This document shows positions 1 to 7,767 of a DNA stretch of 45,752 nucleotides, piece after piece. The translations under genes were made by a program, and so were the position numbers. The stretch covers positions 2,835-48,586 of the forward strand of contig DGNJ01000029.1 in NCBI GenBank assembly GCA_002388905.1. Direction: 5' to 3'. Below the pieces are notes generated by a model, which ran no database searches, had not been told where the DNA came from, and worked only from the letters and a program-made list of their open reading frames with translations. Every line of letters begins with the position of its first letter. Positions within the stretch are counted from its first letter, which is position 1. This DNA is from Cellvibrionales bacterium UBA4495 (GTDB lineage: Bacteria; Pseudomonadota; Gammaproteobacteria; Pseudomonadales; Porticoccaceae).

Positions 1-1660
1 TGCGGCACAGGCCAATGCCTTCGGCCCCCAGTTCCCGGGCCACGGCGGCATCTTCCGGTGTCTCGGCATTGGCCCGGACTTTCAGGCGCCGGTGCTTATC
101 CGCCCAGGACAGCAGTGTCTGGAAGTCGTCGCTGGAGCTGGCCTCGACCTTGGCAATATCGCCTAGCATCACCTCGCCGGAGGCGCCGTCCAGGGTAATG
201 ATGTCGCCGCGGCGGATGACCACGCCGTCCTCGGTGGTGGCCGTTCCCGCCCTGACGTCGATGGAAAGGGCGTCGCAACCGGTGATGGCGCACACGCCCA
301 TGCCCCGGGCCACCACGGCGGCGTGGGATGTCATGCCGCCCAGTTCGGTGAGAATGCCCCGGGCCACTTTCATGCCGTGAATATCCTCCGGCGTGGTCTC
401 TCGCCGGACCAGGATGACGGGAGTGCCATCGGCCGCCACGGTGGTGGCTTCATCGGCGCTGAACACCACCCGGCCCGTTGCGCCGCCGGGGCTGGCCGCC
501 AGCCCGGTGGCGACGATATCGCGCTTGGCGTCCGGGTCCACCATGGGGTGCAGAAAGGCTTCCACGTGTTCCGGCGTCACCCGCATCAGCGCCTCCTGTT
601 CGCTGATCAGGCCCTCACTGACCAGGTCCACCGCAATCTTTACCGAGGCCCGTCCGGTGCGCTTGCCGTTGCGGGTCTGAAGGACGTAGAAGCGACCCTC
701 CTGGACGGTGAACTCGATGTCCTGCATGTCCCGGTAGTGGCGTTCGAGCAGGGCCTGGGTTTCGTGCAGTTCGCGATAGACTTCCGGCAGTCGGTCCTGC
801 AGCGCCTCGATGGGTACCGGCGTGCGAATGCCGGCGACCACGTCTTCGCCGGCGGCGTTGAAGAGAAATTCGCCAAAAAAGAGATGCTCGCCGGTGGACG
901 GGTTGCGTGTGAAGGCGACCCCGGAACCGGAGTCGTCGCCGAAATTCCCGAACACCATCGCCTGGATGTTGACGGCGGTGCCCAGGGTCTCGGGAATGTT
1001 GTTCATCTCCCGGTAGACGTTGGCCCTGGGGGTGTGCCACGACAGGAACACCGCTTCAATGGCCCGCTCCAGTTGTTCGAAGGGGTCCTGGGGGAAGTCG
1101 GCGATGCCCTTGAAGGCCTCGATTACGGCCTGCCAGTCTTGCGCGGACATATCCACGTCGAGGGTTTTGGCATGGGCGGCCTTGTAGTCGGTAATGACCT
1201 GCTCGAAACGGTCGCCGTCCACGCCCAGCACCACTTCGGCGAACATCTGGATAAACCGGCGGTAGCAGTCGAAGGCAAAACGGGGATTGTCCGTCTTGCG
1301 GGCCAGGCCCTCGACAATCCGGTCGTTGAGCCCCAGGTTGAGAATGGTGTCCATCATCCCGGGCATGGATACCGGCGCTCCGGAGCGCACCGAAAACAGC
1401 AGGGGGTTGTCCGGGTCGCCAAAGCGGGCACCCATTCTCTTTTCCACCAGGTGGATGGCGGTGGTGTACTCCTGGTGCAAGGTATCGGGCAGTTTGTTGG
1501 CGCCCGCGAAAAACTCGCGACAGGTGTGGGTGGTAATGATAAAACCGTAGGGCACGGGGAGTCCCAGAGTGGTCATTTCGCAGAGGTTGGCGCCCTTGCC
1601 GCCGAGCAGGTCCCGGTCATCCCTGCCGCCTTCGTCGAACAGATAGACTCTTTTGGCCAT
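1..1660 (-). CDS. ppdK: Pyruvate, phosphate dikinase, 5' part (runs off left edge)
   Basis: PPDK interconverts pyruvate, ATP and phosphate with PEP, AMP and PPi in the cytosol, setting the direction of flux between glycolysis and gluconeogenesis. The visible 553 codons cover the N-terminal ATP-grasp nucleotide-binding domain (about residues 1-340), the swivelling phosphohistidine domain, and the start of the PEP/pyruvate TIM barrel (ending in GIGLCR). The phosphohistidine motif GGMTSHAAVVARG is present, with the catalytic His at about residue 446. The family is usually 870-910 residues, so about a third lies outside the window. The ATG at 1660 is preceded by GGAG about 10 nt upstream and gives the standard MAKRVYLFDEG start. 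PEP synthase was considered, but the N-terminus and motif spacing fit PPDK. Confidence 0.95.
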   Translation of the reverse strand, partial: MAKRVYLFDEGGRDDRDLLGGKGANLCEMTTLGLPVPYGFIITTHTCREFFAGANKLPDTLHQEYTTAIHLVEKRMGARFGDPDNPLLFSVRSGAPVSMPGMMDTILNLGLNDRIVEGLARKTDNPRFAFDCYRRFIQMFAEVVLGVDGDRFEQVITDYKAAHAKTLDVDMSAQDWQAVIEAFKGIADFPQDPFEQLERAIEAVFLSWHTPRANVYREMNNIPETLGTAVNIQAMVFGNFGDDSGSGVAFTRNPSTGEHLFFGEFLFNAAGEDVVAGIRTPVPIEALQDRLPEVYRELHETQALLERHYRDMQDIEFTVQEGRFYVLQTRNGKRTGRASVKIAVDLVSEGLISEQEALMRVTPEHVEAFLHPMVDPDAKRDIVATGLAASPGGATGRVVFSADEATTVAADGTPVILVRRETTPEDIHGMKVARGILTELGGMTSHAAVVARGMGVCAITGCDALSIDVRAGTATTEDGVVIRRGDIITLDGASGEVMLGDIAKVEASSSDDFQTLLSWADKHRRLKVRANAETPEDAAVARELGAEGIGLCR

Positions 1661-1729
1661 AACCGTCAATCTCCAAAAAACGCTTTCGGGGGGCGGTGGC
1701 CAACCGACCGCAACGGCGAGCGGACTTTG

Positions 1730-2395
1730 TTATTTCGAAAGCAGCTTGCGCAGTGATGCCGCTTTCCGGTGGCCTTCCGTTTTGTCGAGGACCCGCCCGG
1801 GCTTTTCTTCCAGCTGCAGGTCCGCATCCACGGTCAATGTCTCTCCCGCCAGGACCCGCTGGATCATTTCCCGGTAGGCCTTGATAAAGCGCGGCCAGGT
1901 CCGGTTTTCCGGCAGGTGTGTCATGTCGTGCCAGCCAACGGCCCTGCCGGCGCGATACACGGCCGGGTGCGACCAGTGCTGAGCCGCCTTGGGGCTGTTG
2001 GCGTTGGCCGCTTCCTCGTAGGCTGCCCGAAACCCGGGCAGGCCGCCTTCCTGGAGCAGGGCTTCCTCGCAGGCATGGAGCATCTTGTGCAGGTTGGGCA
2101 GGTATTCCTCGTCCTCGATAACCCGTCTGGCACCCTGCAGGATCTGTTCCGGCGTAAAGTGCTTGAGGGTCTCCTTCCACAGCCGCTTGGCCTGGTTGAG
2201 CAACACGGTGTCGCCGAAGGCGGCGTGGTATTGATTGTGGTAGTTGATGCGAAACAGGCTGAAGACCTGGTTGATGGCATCCACCAGCGCCGCTTCGCGC
2301 TTCGTGTCAACCGGCCCAGCTTCGGTCGGTGAGGTCGTCGACGAGGCTTCGATGTCGCGTACTGACCCTTCCACCAGTGTCTTGCCGTCTTTCAT
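1730..2395 (-). CDS. Lambda P-like replication protein (putative helicase loader)
   Basis: This 221-residue protein resembles the phage lambda replication protein P family, which delivers replicative helicase DnaB to origins. The recognisable core runs from about residue 35 to 170 (NQVFSLFRINYHNQYHAAF, then HFTPEQILQGARRVI and LPNLHKMLHACEEAL). No membrane segment or signal is seen. Its ATG lies 89 bases inside the 3' end of the upstream DnaT-like gene in another frame, with AGAGGG about 9 nt before it, so the long overlap appears genuine rather than an annotation artefact. No other Met occurs until the middle of the protein. By analogy with the E. coli dnaT-dnaC pair it may stand in for DnaC in replication restart. 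Family assignment is from memory of conserved segments and is moderately sure; the function is inferred from the partner gene. Confidence 0.65.
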   Translation of the reverse strand: MKDGKTLVEGSVRDIEASSTTSPTEAGPVDTKREAALVDAINQVFSLFRINYHNQYHAAFGDTVLLNQAKRLWKETLKHFTPEQILQGARRVIEDEEYLPNLHKMLHACEEALLQEGGLPGFRAAYEEAANANSPKAAQHWSHPAVYRAGRAVGWHDMTHLPENRTWPRFIKAYREMIQRVLAGETLTVDADLQLEEKPGRVLDKTEGHRKAASLRKLLSK

Positions 2396-3401
2396 GGTCT
2401 TGTCCCTCTTGCTGGGCCGATTGTCTCGCCCACTGCAGTTTTACGTGCTGTAGAAATTTGGTGTTCCAGGAGCTGCGGGCCTGGCCGTTGTCCCGCCAGA
2501 AGAGCATAAACTCAGGCACCTGCTGCTCGGCGAAACGCCGGGGAATATTGGCGAGCTTGAGAACCTCATACAGGTCCTCGCTGGGCTGCCAGTCCGGGGG
2601 CAGGGGTCTGGGTTCGCCGTCGTTTTCCAGGGATGCGGTGAAGCGCGCCCACTGGCGCTTGACGTGGCGGACAAAATCGGAATTCCAGGTGCTGCGCCGG
2701 TCGCCCCGGTCCCGCCAATAGAGGATGAACTCCGGGATGGCGTCCTCGACAAAGTTGGCATTGATGCCGGCCTGGAGCGTGAGGATGTCCACGGCATCGG
2801 CGGAAGGCCGCCAGTCGCCGGTCATGGGAATCTGCCGGCCCCGCCGGGCGGAGCGGGTTTCCTCCTCCCGCCACAGGCGCAGCACGTGCTTGAGAAACTT
2901 GGCGTTCCAGCTGTGCTGGGGATCGCCCCGTTCCGACCAGTAGGTGACGAATTCCGGCACCTGCTGGTGGACGAAGTGCTCGGGAATGCCGTATTGACCC
3001 AGTTGTGTCACCACATCCCGGGCCGGGCGCCAGCTGTTGTCGATCAGCCGTGTCCTCGCCTGGGGCCGCGGTTCCGGTATGGCGCGGCCCGACGGCATCG
3101 CCCCCTCGTTGAACGCGAAGCGAAATTCGTTATCCCGGCCGAAGGGCGCGGAGCCGATGAGAAGCACACCCTTGTCGCGCAGGCTGTTGCTGATGCGCTG
3201 CAGATCCCGGGCGGACCAGAACGGCAGGCGTTCAAGCAGGCGGGCGCTGTCGATATCCAGCCACCGGAAGCCGTTGCTTTCGGTGGTCCTGCCATGCTCC
3301 ATCAGTTCCCCGAGAAACTGGTAGAGTACGGCCTCCTCGAGCCCCAGGGTGGCGGCGAGTTGCGGGGAGACCAGCAGCGGTCGTTCGGGCAATAAGGACA
3401 T
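2307..3401 (-). CDS. DnaT-like primosomal protein with three tandem DnaT C-terminal-type domains
   Basis: This 364-residue cytosolic protein has an N-terminal winged-helix-like region (about 1-100), then three tandem copies of a DnaT C-terminal (ssDNA-binding) type domain at about 121-177, 195-251 and 268-324. Each copy shows W-x-P-(S/A), a central VPEF or IPEF followed by (Y/F)W, and a closing SWN/TWN-x-x-F-x-x-HV-x-x-x-W signature. E. coli DnaT has one such domain and acts with PriA, PriB and DnaC to reload DnaB at stalled forks. The last 30 residues are low-complexity and are encoded where the gene overlaps the downstream P-like gene. It is divergent from radA (124 bp gap). A primosome role is inferred from domain content and neighbour; exact function is not shown by sequence. 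Confidence 0.8.
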   Translation of the reverse strand: MSLLPERPLLVSPQLAATLGLEEAVLYQFLGELMEHGRTTESNGFRWLDIDSARLLERLPFWSARDLQRISNSLRDKGVLLIGSAPFGRDNEFRFAFNEGAMPSGRAIPEPRPQARTRLIDNSWRPARDVVTQLGQYGIPEHFVHQQVPEFVTYWSERGDPQHSWNAKFLKHVLRLWREEETRSARRGRQIPMTGDWRPSADAVDILTLQAGINANFVEDAIPEFILYWRDRGDRRSTWNSDFVRHVKRQWARFTASLENDGEPRPLPPDWQPSEDLYEVLKLANIPRRFAEQQVPEFMLFWRDNGQARSSWNTKFLQHVKLQWARQSAQQEGQDHERRQDTGGRVSTRHRSLVDDLTDRSWAG

Positions 3402-3454
3402 AGGGCTAATCTAACACGGCTGAGCCGGTTGAAGGGGCTGCGTTCAATCTACCA

Positions 3455-3488
3455 GAAAGCGGGCGCGAATTTTAACGGAAAGCGGGCG
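3455..3488. repeat. 11-bp direct repeat pair in the dnaT-like/radA divergent promoter region
   Basis: The 11-mer GAAAGCGGGCG occurs at 3455-3465 and again at 3478-3488, a 23-bp period (about two helical turns). The second copy lies inside the spacer of the candidate radA promoter. This is a possible operator for a DNA-binding protein; the regulator is unknown. Confidence 0.5.
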
Positions 3489-3501
3489 GCGCCGGTATAC
3501 T
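3472..3501 (+). promoter_or_regulatory. Candidate sigma70-type promoter for radA
   Basis: A -35-like TTAACG (3472-3477) is followed after 18 bp by a -10-like TATACT (3496-3501), 24 bp upstream of the radA GTG start. An AGGAGG ribosome-binding site is at 3515-3520. The -35 is a 4/6 match, so this is plausible rather than certain. Confidence 0.5.
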
Positions 3502-3525
3502 GGACCGCCGAATGAGGAGGAGATC

Positions 3526-4905
3526 GTGGCAAGGAAAAAAGCGAGCGCCTTTGTCTGCACCGAGTGCGGGGCCGACTACACCAAGTGGCAGGGCCAGTGC
3601 GGCGAATGCGGTAACTGGAATACGCTGAGCGAAGTGCGGTTGAGCCCCGCCCGCGCGTCCGGTGGGGGGCGGCGTGCCACGGCGGGCTTTGCCGGGGCCG
3701 CGGACGGCGCGGTAAAGACCCTGGCCGAGATCGCCGTGGAAGACATCCCCCGTATTGCCACCGGCAGCACTGAATTGGATCTGGTCCTCGGAGGCGGACT
3801 GGTGGAGGGTTCCTGCATCCTCATCGGCGGCGAGCCGGGTGCCGGGAAAAGTACCCTGCTGCTCCAGGCCCTGTGCCGGCTCGCCGCCGGTCACGAGTGC
3901 CTCTATGTCACCGGCGAGGAATCCCCCCAGCAGGTCGCCATGCGTGCCCGCCGCCTGGGCCTGGCCACCGACAGGCTTCGGGTGATGGCTGAAACCTCGG
4001 TTGAGACGGTGTGCGGGACCGCCGAGCAACGCCGGCCCCGGATTCTGGTGGTGGATTCCATCCAGGTCATGCAGATGGAGGACATTGCCTCCGCGCCGGG
4101 CAGTGTCTCCCAGGTAAGGGAGAGCGCCGCCATGCTGGTGCGCTTTGCCAAGCAGACCGGGACGGTGCTGCTGCTGGTGGGCCATGTTACCAAGGACGGC
4201 AGCCTTGCCGGTCCCAAGGTGCTGGAGCACATGATCGACTGCTCCCTGATGCTGGAAGGCTCCACCGACAGCCATTTCCGCACCCTGCGCAGCCAGAAAA
4301 ACCGCTTTGGCGCCGTCAACGAACTGGGCGTCTTCGCCATGACCGAGAAGGGCTTGAAGGAAGTGGCCAATCCCTCCGCCATCTTCCTCCAGCGCGGCGA
4401 GGAAGTGGCTTCCGGTAGCGTGGTCATGGTGGTCTGGGAGGGTACCCGCCCCCTGCTGGTGGAACTGCAGGCCCTGGTGGACGACAGTCACCTGGGCAAC
4501 CCGCGCCGGCTCACCGTGGGCCTGGAGCAGAATCGCCTGGCCATGCTTCTGGCGGTGGTCCATCGCCACGGCGGCATGATGCTGGGCGACCAGGATGTCT
4601 TCGTGAACGTGGTGGGCGGCGTCAAGGTGCTGGAAACCAGCGCCGATCTGGCCCTGATCCTGGCGGTGATTTCCAGCTTTCGCAACCGTCCCGTCCCCCG
4701 GGACTGGGTGGTCTTCGGCGAGGTGGGCCTGGCCGGCGAAATACGACCGGTCCCCAACGGTCAGGAGCGCCTTCGGGAGGCGGCCAAGCACGGTTTCAGC
4801 CGCGCCATCGTTCCCGCCGCCAATGCGCCCCGCCAGCCCATCAAGGGTATGGAGGTGGTACCGGTCAGGAAAGTGACGGAGGCGCTGGCGGCGATAGAGG
4901 GATAG
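3526..4905 (+). CDS. radA: DNA repair protein RadA (Sms)
   Basis: RadA is a RecA-related, DnaB-like hexameric ATPase that drives branch migration and processes recombination intermediates in the cytosol. The 459-residue protein is full length. It has an N-terminal C4 zinc finger (Cys 11, 14, 26, 29), Walker A GEPGAGKST at about 102-110, Walker B ILVVD at about 173-177, the RadA-specific KNRFG motif at 258-262, and a Lon-protease-like C-terminal domain. The start is GTG at 3526, 5 nt after a perfect AGGAGG. The gene is divergent from the DnaT-like replication-restart gene, so two genome-maintenance functions share one intergenic region. Nothing is truncated or atypical. Confidence 0.97.
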   Translation: MARKKASAFVCTECGADYTKWQGQCGECGNWNTLSEVRLSPARASGGGRRATAGFAGAADGAVKTLAEIAVEDIPRIATGSTELDLVLGGGLVEGSCILIGGEPGAGKSTLLLQALCRLAAGHECLYVTGEESPQQVAMRARRLGLATDRLRVMAETSVETVCGTAEQRRPRILVVDSIQVMQMEDIASAPGSVSQVRESAAMLVRFAKQTGTVLLLVGHVTKDGSLAGPKVLEHMIDCSLMLEGSTDSHFRTLRSQKNRFGAVNELGVFAMTEKGLKEVANPSAIFLQRGEEVASGSVVMVVWEGTRPLLVELQALVDDSHLGNPRRLTVGLEQNRLAMLLAVVHRHGGMMLGDQDVFVNVVGGVKVLETSADLALILAVISSFRNRPVPRDWVVFGEVGLAGEIRPVPNGQERLREAAKHGFSRAIVPAANAPRQPIKGMEVVPVRKVTEALAAIEG

Positions 4906-4928
4906 ACTTACTGACGTCGCTGTCAGGG

Positions 4929-5687
4929 TCAGCCGGGCTTTGCCTGCGCGTTGCGCAACAGGAACCGATCCAGGTCCTCGGGTGTCGCCGATTTTGCCGA
5001 CGCCGCGGTTTTCTCCAGCCAGGGTGCCATGCGATCGATGGCCGATTTTACCGCGAAGCGCCCGGCGATGCTCCGGTACCAGCGGGCCAGATGGGGATGT
5101 TGGTCGGCAAGCGCCTCTGTACCCGCGGGCTTTAACCAGGGGAAAGCCTCCAGGCCCCGCCGAACCCAGGGGAATGTGGCAATATCGGCGATGGAATAGG
5201 CCATACCGTCGAGGAATTCCGTGTCTCCCAGGCGCCGGTCGAGCAACGCCAGCAGGTGTCTGGCCTGGGCTTGGTAACGTTCGCGGCCGTAGGTATTGTC
5301 CCTGGCAAAAAATTGAAAATGCATGAACTGCCCGAACAGGGGCCCCACGGAACCCATCTGCACCATCAGCCACTGCATCGTGGATGATCGGGCACCGGGA
5401 GTACCAGGCAGCAGGCGTCCGGTTTTTTCCGCCAGGTAAATAAGAATGGCCCCGCTCTCGCAAAGGGCCAGGGGCTCGCCGCTATCGGCGGCCGGATCGA
5501 CGATGGCCGGTACCCTGGCCGTGGGACTGATTGCCAGGAACCCCGGGTCGAACTGTTGCCCGGCAAAGACATCCACGTAATGCATGCGGTAGGGCAGGGC
5601 CACTTCCTCCAGCATGATGGCGACCTTGTAGACATTGGGGCTGCCCATGCCGTAGAGGTCGATAGTGGTGCCCTTCGTTGCCGTCAT
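4929..5687 (-). CDS. Glutathione S-transferase family protein (YfcG/YghU-like)
   Basis: This 252-residue cytosolic protein has a thioredoxin-like N-terminal domain (about 8-95, with SPNVYKVAIMLEE and the cis-Pro segment ARVPAIVDP followed by CESGAILIYLAEK) and an all-helical C-terminal domain to about residue 220. The N-terminal pattern resembles the bacterial YfcG/YghU (Nu-class) group, which act as glutathione-dependent disulfide or peroxide reductases. It follows the azoreductase gene by 21 bp on the same strand, with a strong AAGGGGGG ribosome-binding site 8 nt before the ATG, so the two probably form a detoxification operon. The physiological substrate cannot be read from sequence. Confidence 0.88.
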   Translation of the reverse strand: MTATKGTTIDLYGMGSPNVYKVAIMLEEVALPYRMHYVDVFAGQQFDPGFLAISPTARVPAIVDPAADSGEPLALCESGAILIYLAEKTGRLLPGTPGARSSTMQWLMVQMGSVGPLFGQFMHFQFFARDNTYGRERYQAQARHLLALLDRRLGDTEFLDGMAYSIADIATFPWVRRGLEAFPWLKPAGTEALADQHPHLARWYRSIAGRFAVKSAIDRMAPWLEKTAASAKSATPEDLDRFLLRNAQAKPG

Positions 5688-5708
5688 CGCGCTGACCCCC
5701 CTTCTTGT

Positions 5709-6320
5709 TCAGGCCAGTTTGGCGGCCGCCTCGCGGATGGCTTCCCGGGCCCGGGCCAGGTTGGCATCCCGTTTTTCTTCGGGCATCAGAGCGCCTTCCA
5801 TGACGGCAAAGCGGACATCCAGGCCGATAAGTCCCAGGATGTGCTCCAGGTAGGGTTTCTGCCAGTCGATGGATTCCCGCTCCGAGTAGTCACCGCCCCG
5901 GGACAGAACCGCGAGCACCGGCTTGCCTTTGAGCAGCCCTTCGAGGCCGTTCTCGCCCACCGTAAAGGTCATGCCGATTCGAACCACCTGGTCGATCCAG
6001 GCCTTGAGGGCGGCGGGAACGTTGCGGTTGTACATGCCGGCCCCGATCACCACGTAATCGGCGTCCTTGAGTTCCGCGATCAGCTGCTCGGAAAGGGCGG
6101 TTTTTTGCCGTTGTTCGTCTGTCAGTTTGTCCGGCGGTGTCCGGATGATGTCGACAATGGTGCTGTCGACCACGGGTATCGGGTCGTGGGCGAGATCCCT
6201 GAAAACAAACTCATGTCCCCTGTTCTGGGCCTTGAGCAGTTCCACGAACTCCGCCACCAGTTTGCGGCTGAAGGATTTTTCCAGGTGAGCGCTGGATTCG
6301 AGCACAAGAATCTTTGCCAT
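5709..6320 (-). CDS. azoR: FMN-dependent NADH-azoreductase
   Basis: The 203-residue protein has a flavodoxin-like fold and matches AzoR, which reduces quinones and azo compounds with NADH and FMN. Visible family features are an N-terminal MAKILVLESS strand with a downstream S-x-S-R-K-like phosphate-binding stretch, DYVVIGAGMYNRNVPAALKAW around the flavin site, and the later RGG motif (LSRGGDYSERE). I chose the ATG at 6320 because GAGG lies 6 nt upstream and the protein then begins as expected. A 215-residue version starting at 6356 would add a non-family leader. It is the first gene of a likely two-gene unit with the GST. Confidence 0.92.
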   Translation of the reverse strand: MAKILVLESSAHLEKSFSRKLVAEFVELLKAQNRGHEFVFRDLAHDPIPVVDSTIVDIIRTPPDKLTDEQRQKTALSEQLIAELKDADYVVIGAGMYNRNVPAALKAWIDQVVRIGMTFTVGENGLEGLLKGKPVLAVLSRGGDYSERESIDWQKPYLEHILGLIGLDVRFAVMEGALMPEEKRDANLARAREAIREAAAKLA

Positions 6321-6382
6321 AGTGACCTCGTTCCGGATTGTGATTGTCGGGCGCAAAGGTTACACCCGGATCAGTTTCCACG

Positions 6383-6544
6383 CTAATCGCCCCCAACCGG
6401 AATCGCCATCGTTGGTGCGCGATCAGCGGCGGTAGCGGCGGGTGCCTTCGAGGGCAGCAGGGTAACGCCCTTATCCGCGTCCATCAGCACACAAGCTTCC
6501 GGATAAACCGCAAGAGCGGATGCCAGTGCGGCATCGAATCGCAT
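6383..6544 (-). CDS. Possible 53-residue small ORF, unrecognised
   Basis: An open frame from ATG 6544 would encode 53 residues beginning MRFDAALASALAVYPEAC and ending in an Ala/Pro/Thr-rich tail. Its composition is protein-like and the frame stays open upstream of the ATG to a TAA. There is no clear ribosome-binding site, no domain and no membrane segment. It may be a remnant or chance ORF. Listed only because it fills an otherwise empty gap. Confidence 0.2.
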   Translation of the reverse strand: MRFDAALASALAVYPEACVLMDADKGVTLLPSKAPAATAADRAPTMAIPVGGD

Positions 6545-6687
6545 CTTGAAGTGCCGTAACTGAACATTTGAGCAGTCTCCGGCCTTGTGAGAGGCAGTTT
6601 AATTTTTTGGAAAATTTCTCCCGTACTTATCAGCAGTGAGCCGTGCCTGGAATGCAGCCTGAGAGCCGGCTGCTCAAGCGGCTCCGC

Positions 6688-6705
6688 GTGGCCGCCCACG
6701 GCCAC
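6688..6705 (-). terminator. Stem-loop directly after the SDR stop codon
   Basis: A perfect 7-bp stem GTGGCCG/CGGCCAC with a 4-nt loop lies immediately past the SDR stop. A second 6-bp inverted repeat (GAGCCG/CGGCTC) follows. No run of U follows directly, so this may be a weak terminator or a 3'-end protecting structure. Confidence 0.35.
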
Positions 6706-7485
6706 TTAATACTGGGCCATCCATCCGCCATCGATGGGGAGCACATGCCCGGTCACCATGGCGGCATGGTCGGAGCATAGCCAGACAATGCCCTCGGCCT
6801 GCTCCGAGGCATCGATGGCACGGCGAATGGGCTGATTGATCACCTGCTCATCGATCAGGGTTTTGGCATAGTCGGGGCCGAACTTGTAGTAGGCCCGGCT
6901 GGGGGTGACGCCGGGGGCAATGCAGTTTACCCGAATGCCGCGGTCCGCGTAGCTGACCGCCCCGAATTTGGTCATGCGAATGACCGCTGCCTTGGCCGCA
7001 CCATAGCTGGCGCCACCCCAGCCGTTGTACAGCATGCCCGCAAGAGAGGTGACATTGGCGATGGCGCCGCCGCCATGGTCGATCATGTGGGCTATCTCGT
7101 GTTTCATGCACAGGAACGTCGTCCGCAGGCACATTTTGAAAGTGTGTTCGAAGGACTCCAGGCTCTGCTGGTGAAACTCCGGGCCGGCGGACTCAGGGTG
7201 GGCGTCGCCGACAACGTTGGCGGCCAGATGCAAGCCGCCAAAGTCCAGGACGGTTTGGTTGATCAGGGCCTCGACCTCATCTTCCCGTGTGGCGTCCGTA
7301 TGGATAAACAGGGCTTCATGGCCGGCGGAACGCAGCTCGTCGGCCCGCTGTTCCCCAAGCTCATCGTTGATATCGGCGAGCACGACCTTGGCGCCGTTGT
7401 CGGCAAATGCCCTGGCGGTGGCGAAACCGATACCGTCCGCTGCGGCGGTCACCAGTGCCACCTTGCCTGAAAATTGACCTGTCAT
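6706..7485 (-). CDS. SDR family NAD(P)-dependent oxidoreductase
   Basis: This 259-residue classical short-chain dehydrogenase has a Rossmann cofactor motif TAAADGIG at about 13-20 (an Ala replaces the usual first Gly), an acidic residue D38 after the second strand that suggests NAD preference, the catalytic Ser147, Tyr161 and Lys165 (SYGAAKA), and the C-terminal GG segment (PIDGGWMAQY). It is cytosolic and substrate unknown. Start ATG 7485 is preceded by an AAGGGGGGG tract. It is divergent from the CapA-like gene across a 282-bp region. Whether it belongs functionally to the neighbouring molybdo-enzyme locus is unknown. Confidence 0.9.
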   Translation of the reverse strand: MTGQFSGKVALVTAAADGIGFATARAFADNGAKVVLADINDELGEQRADELRSAGHEALFIHTDATREDEVEALINQTVLDFGGLHLAANVVGDAHPESAGPEFHQQSLESFEHTFKMCLRTTFLCMKHEIAHMIDHGGGAIANVTSLAGMLYNGWGGASYGAAKAAVIRMTKFGAVSYADRGIRVNCIAPGVTPSRAYYKFGPDYAKTLIDEQVINQPIRRAIDASEQAEGIVWLCSDHAAMVTGHVLPIDGGWMAQY

Positions 7486-7645
7486 GGAAACCCCCCCTTG
7501 GGTGGTGTTAATGAGAAAATGGTTGTCGGGCGACCAGGCTTCCCGGGCACAACATCCGGGCCTCCGTAAGTCGTTGTAATCCCCACTGTGCCCTGCAAAC
7601 CAACGTTTGCCCTGTTTTTGCCGGAACAGCCTCTAGAAGCAGTCA

Positions 7646-7673
7646 TTGACTGAACTGGTGCAGACACTACACT
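7646..7673 (+). promoter_or_regulatory. Candidate sigma70-type promoter for the capA-like operon
   Basis: TTGACT at 7646-7651 and TACACT at 7668-7673 are separated by 16 bp, about 95 bp upstream of the CapA-like start. This implies a leader of roughly 85-90 nt that contains the inverted repeats at 7692-7736. Confidence 0.5.
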
Positions 7674-7691
7674 GGCATCTTCATGCGATCA

Positions 7692-7736
7692 GACGGTCGT
7701 AACAGGCGAGCGTCCGGCGCAATGAGCCGGACCGTC
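7692..7736 (+). repeat. Overlapping inverted repeats in the capA-like leader
   Basis: GACGGTC (7692-7698) can pair with GACCGTC (7730-7736). Inside it, GTCCGGC (7712-7718) can pair with GCCGGAC (7726-7732) around a 7-nt loop. The right arms share bases, so the two pairings compete. They sit 32-76 nt before the start codon. Could be an operator or an RNA switch-like structure. Confidence 0.4.
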
Positions 7737-7767
7737 AGGATAACAACAAGTCCTCGGGAGACGTTAA

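Larger units (their letters stand above)
6321..6705. other. Intergenic stretch between azoR and the SDR gene
   Basis: These 385 bases hold no convincing gene. There is one weak 53-codon minus-strand ORF (6383-6544), an AT-rich patch around 6590-6620 and a hairpin at 6688-6705. Upstream elements for azoR should lie in the left part, but no clean -35/-10 pair was picked out. Confidence 0.6.

Noticed and set aside
323..1756. 477-codon plus-strand open frame
   Set aside because: Antisense to ppdK, which has full family motifs on the other strand; no ribosome-binding site or recognisable product.
3472..5463. 663-codon minus-strand open frame
   Set aside because: It runs antisense across radA and the GST gene, has no domain or good start, and its His/Gly/Gln-rich content is typical of a shadow frame in high-GC DNA.
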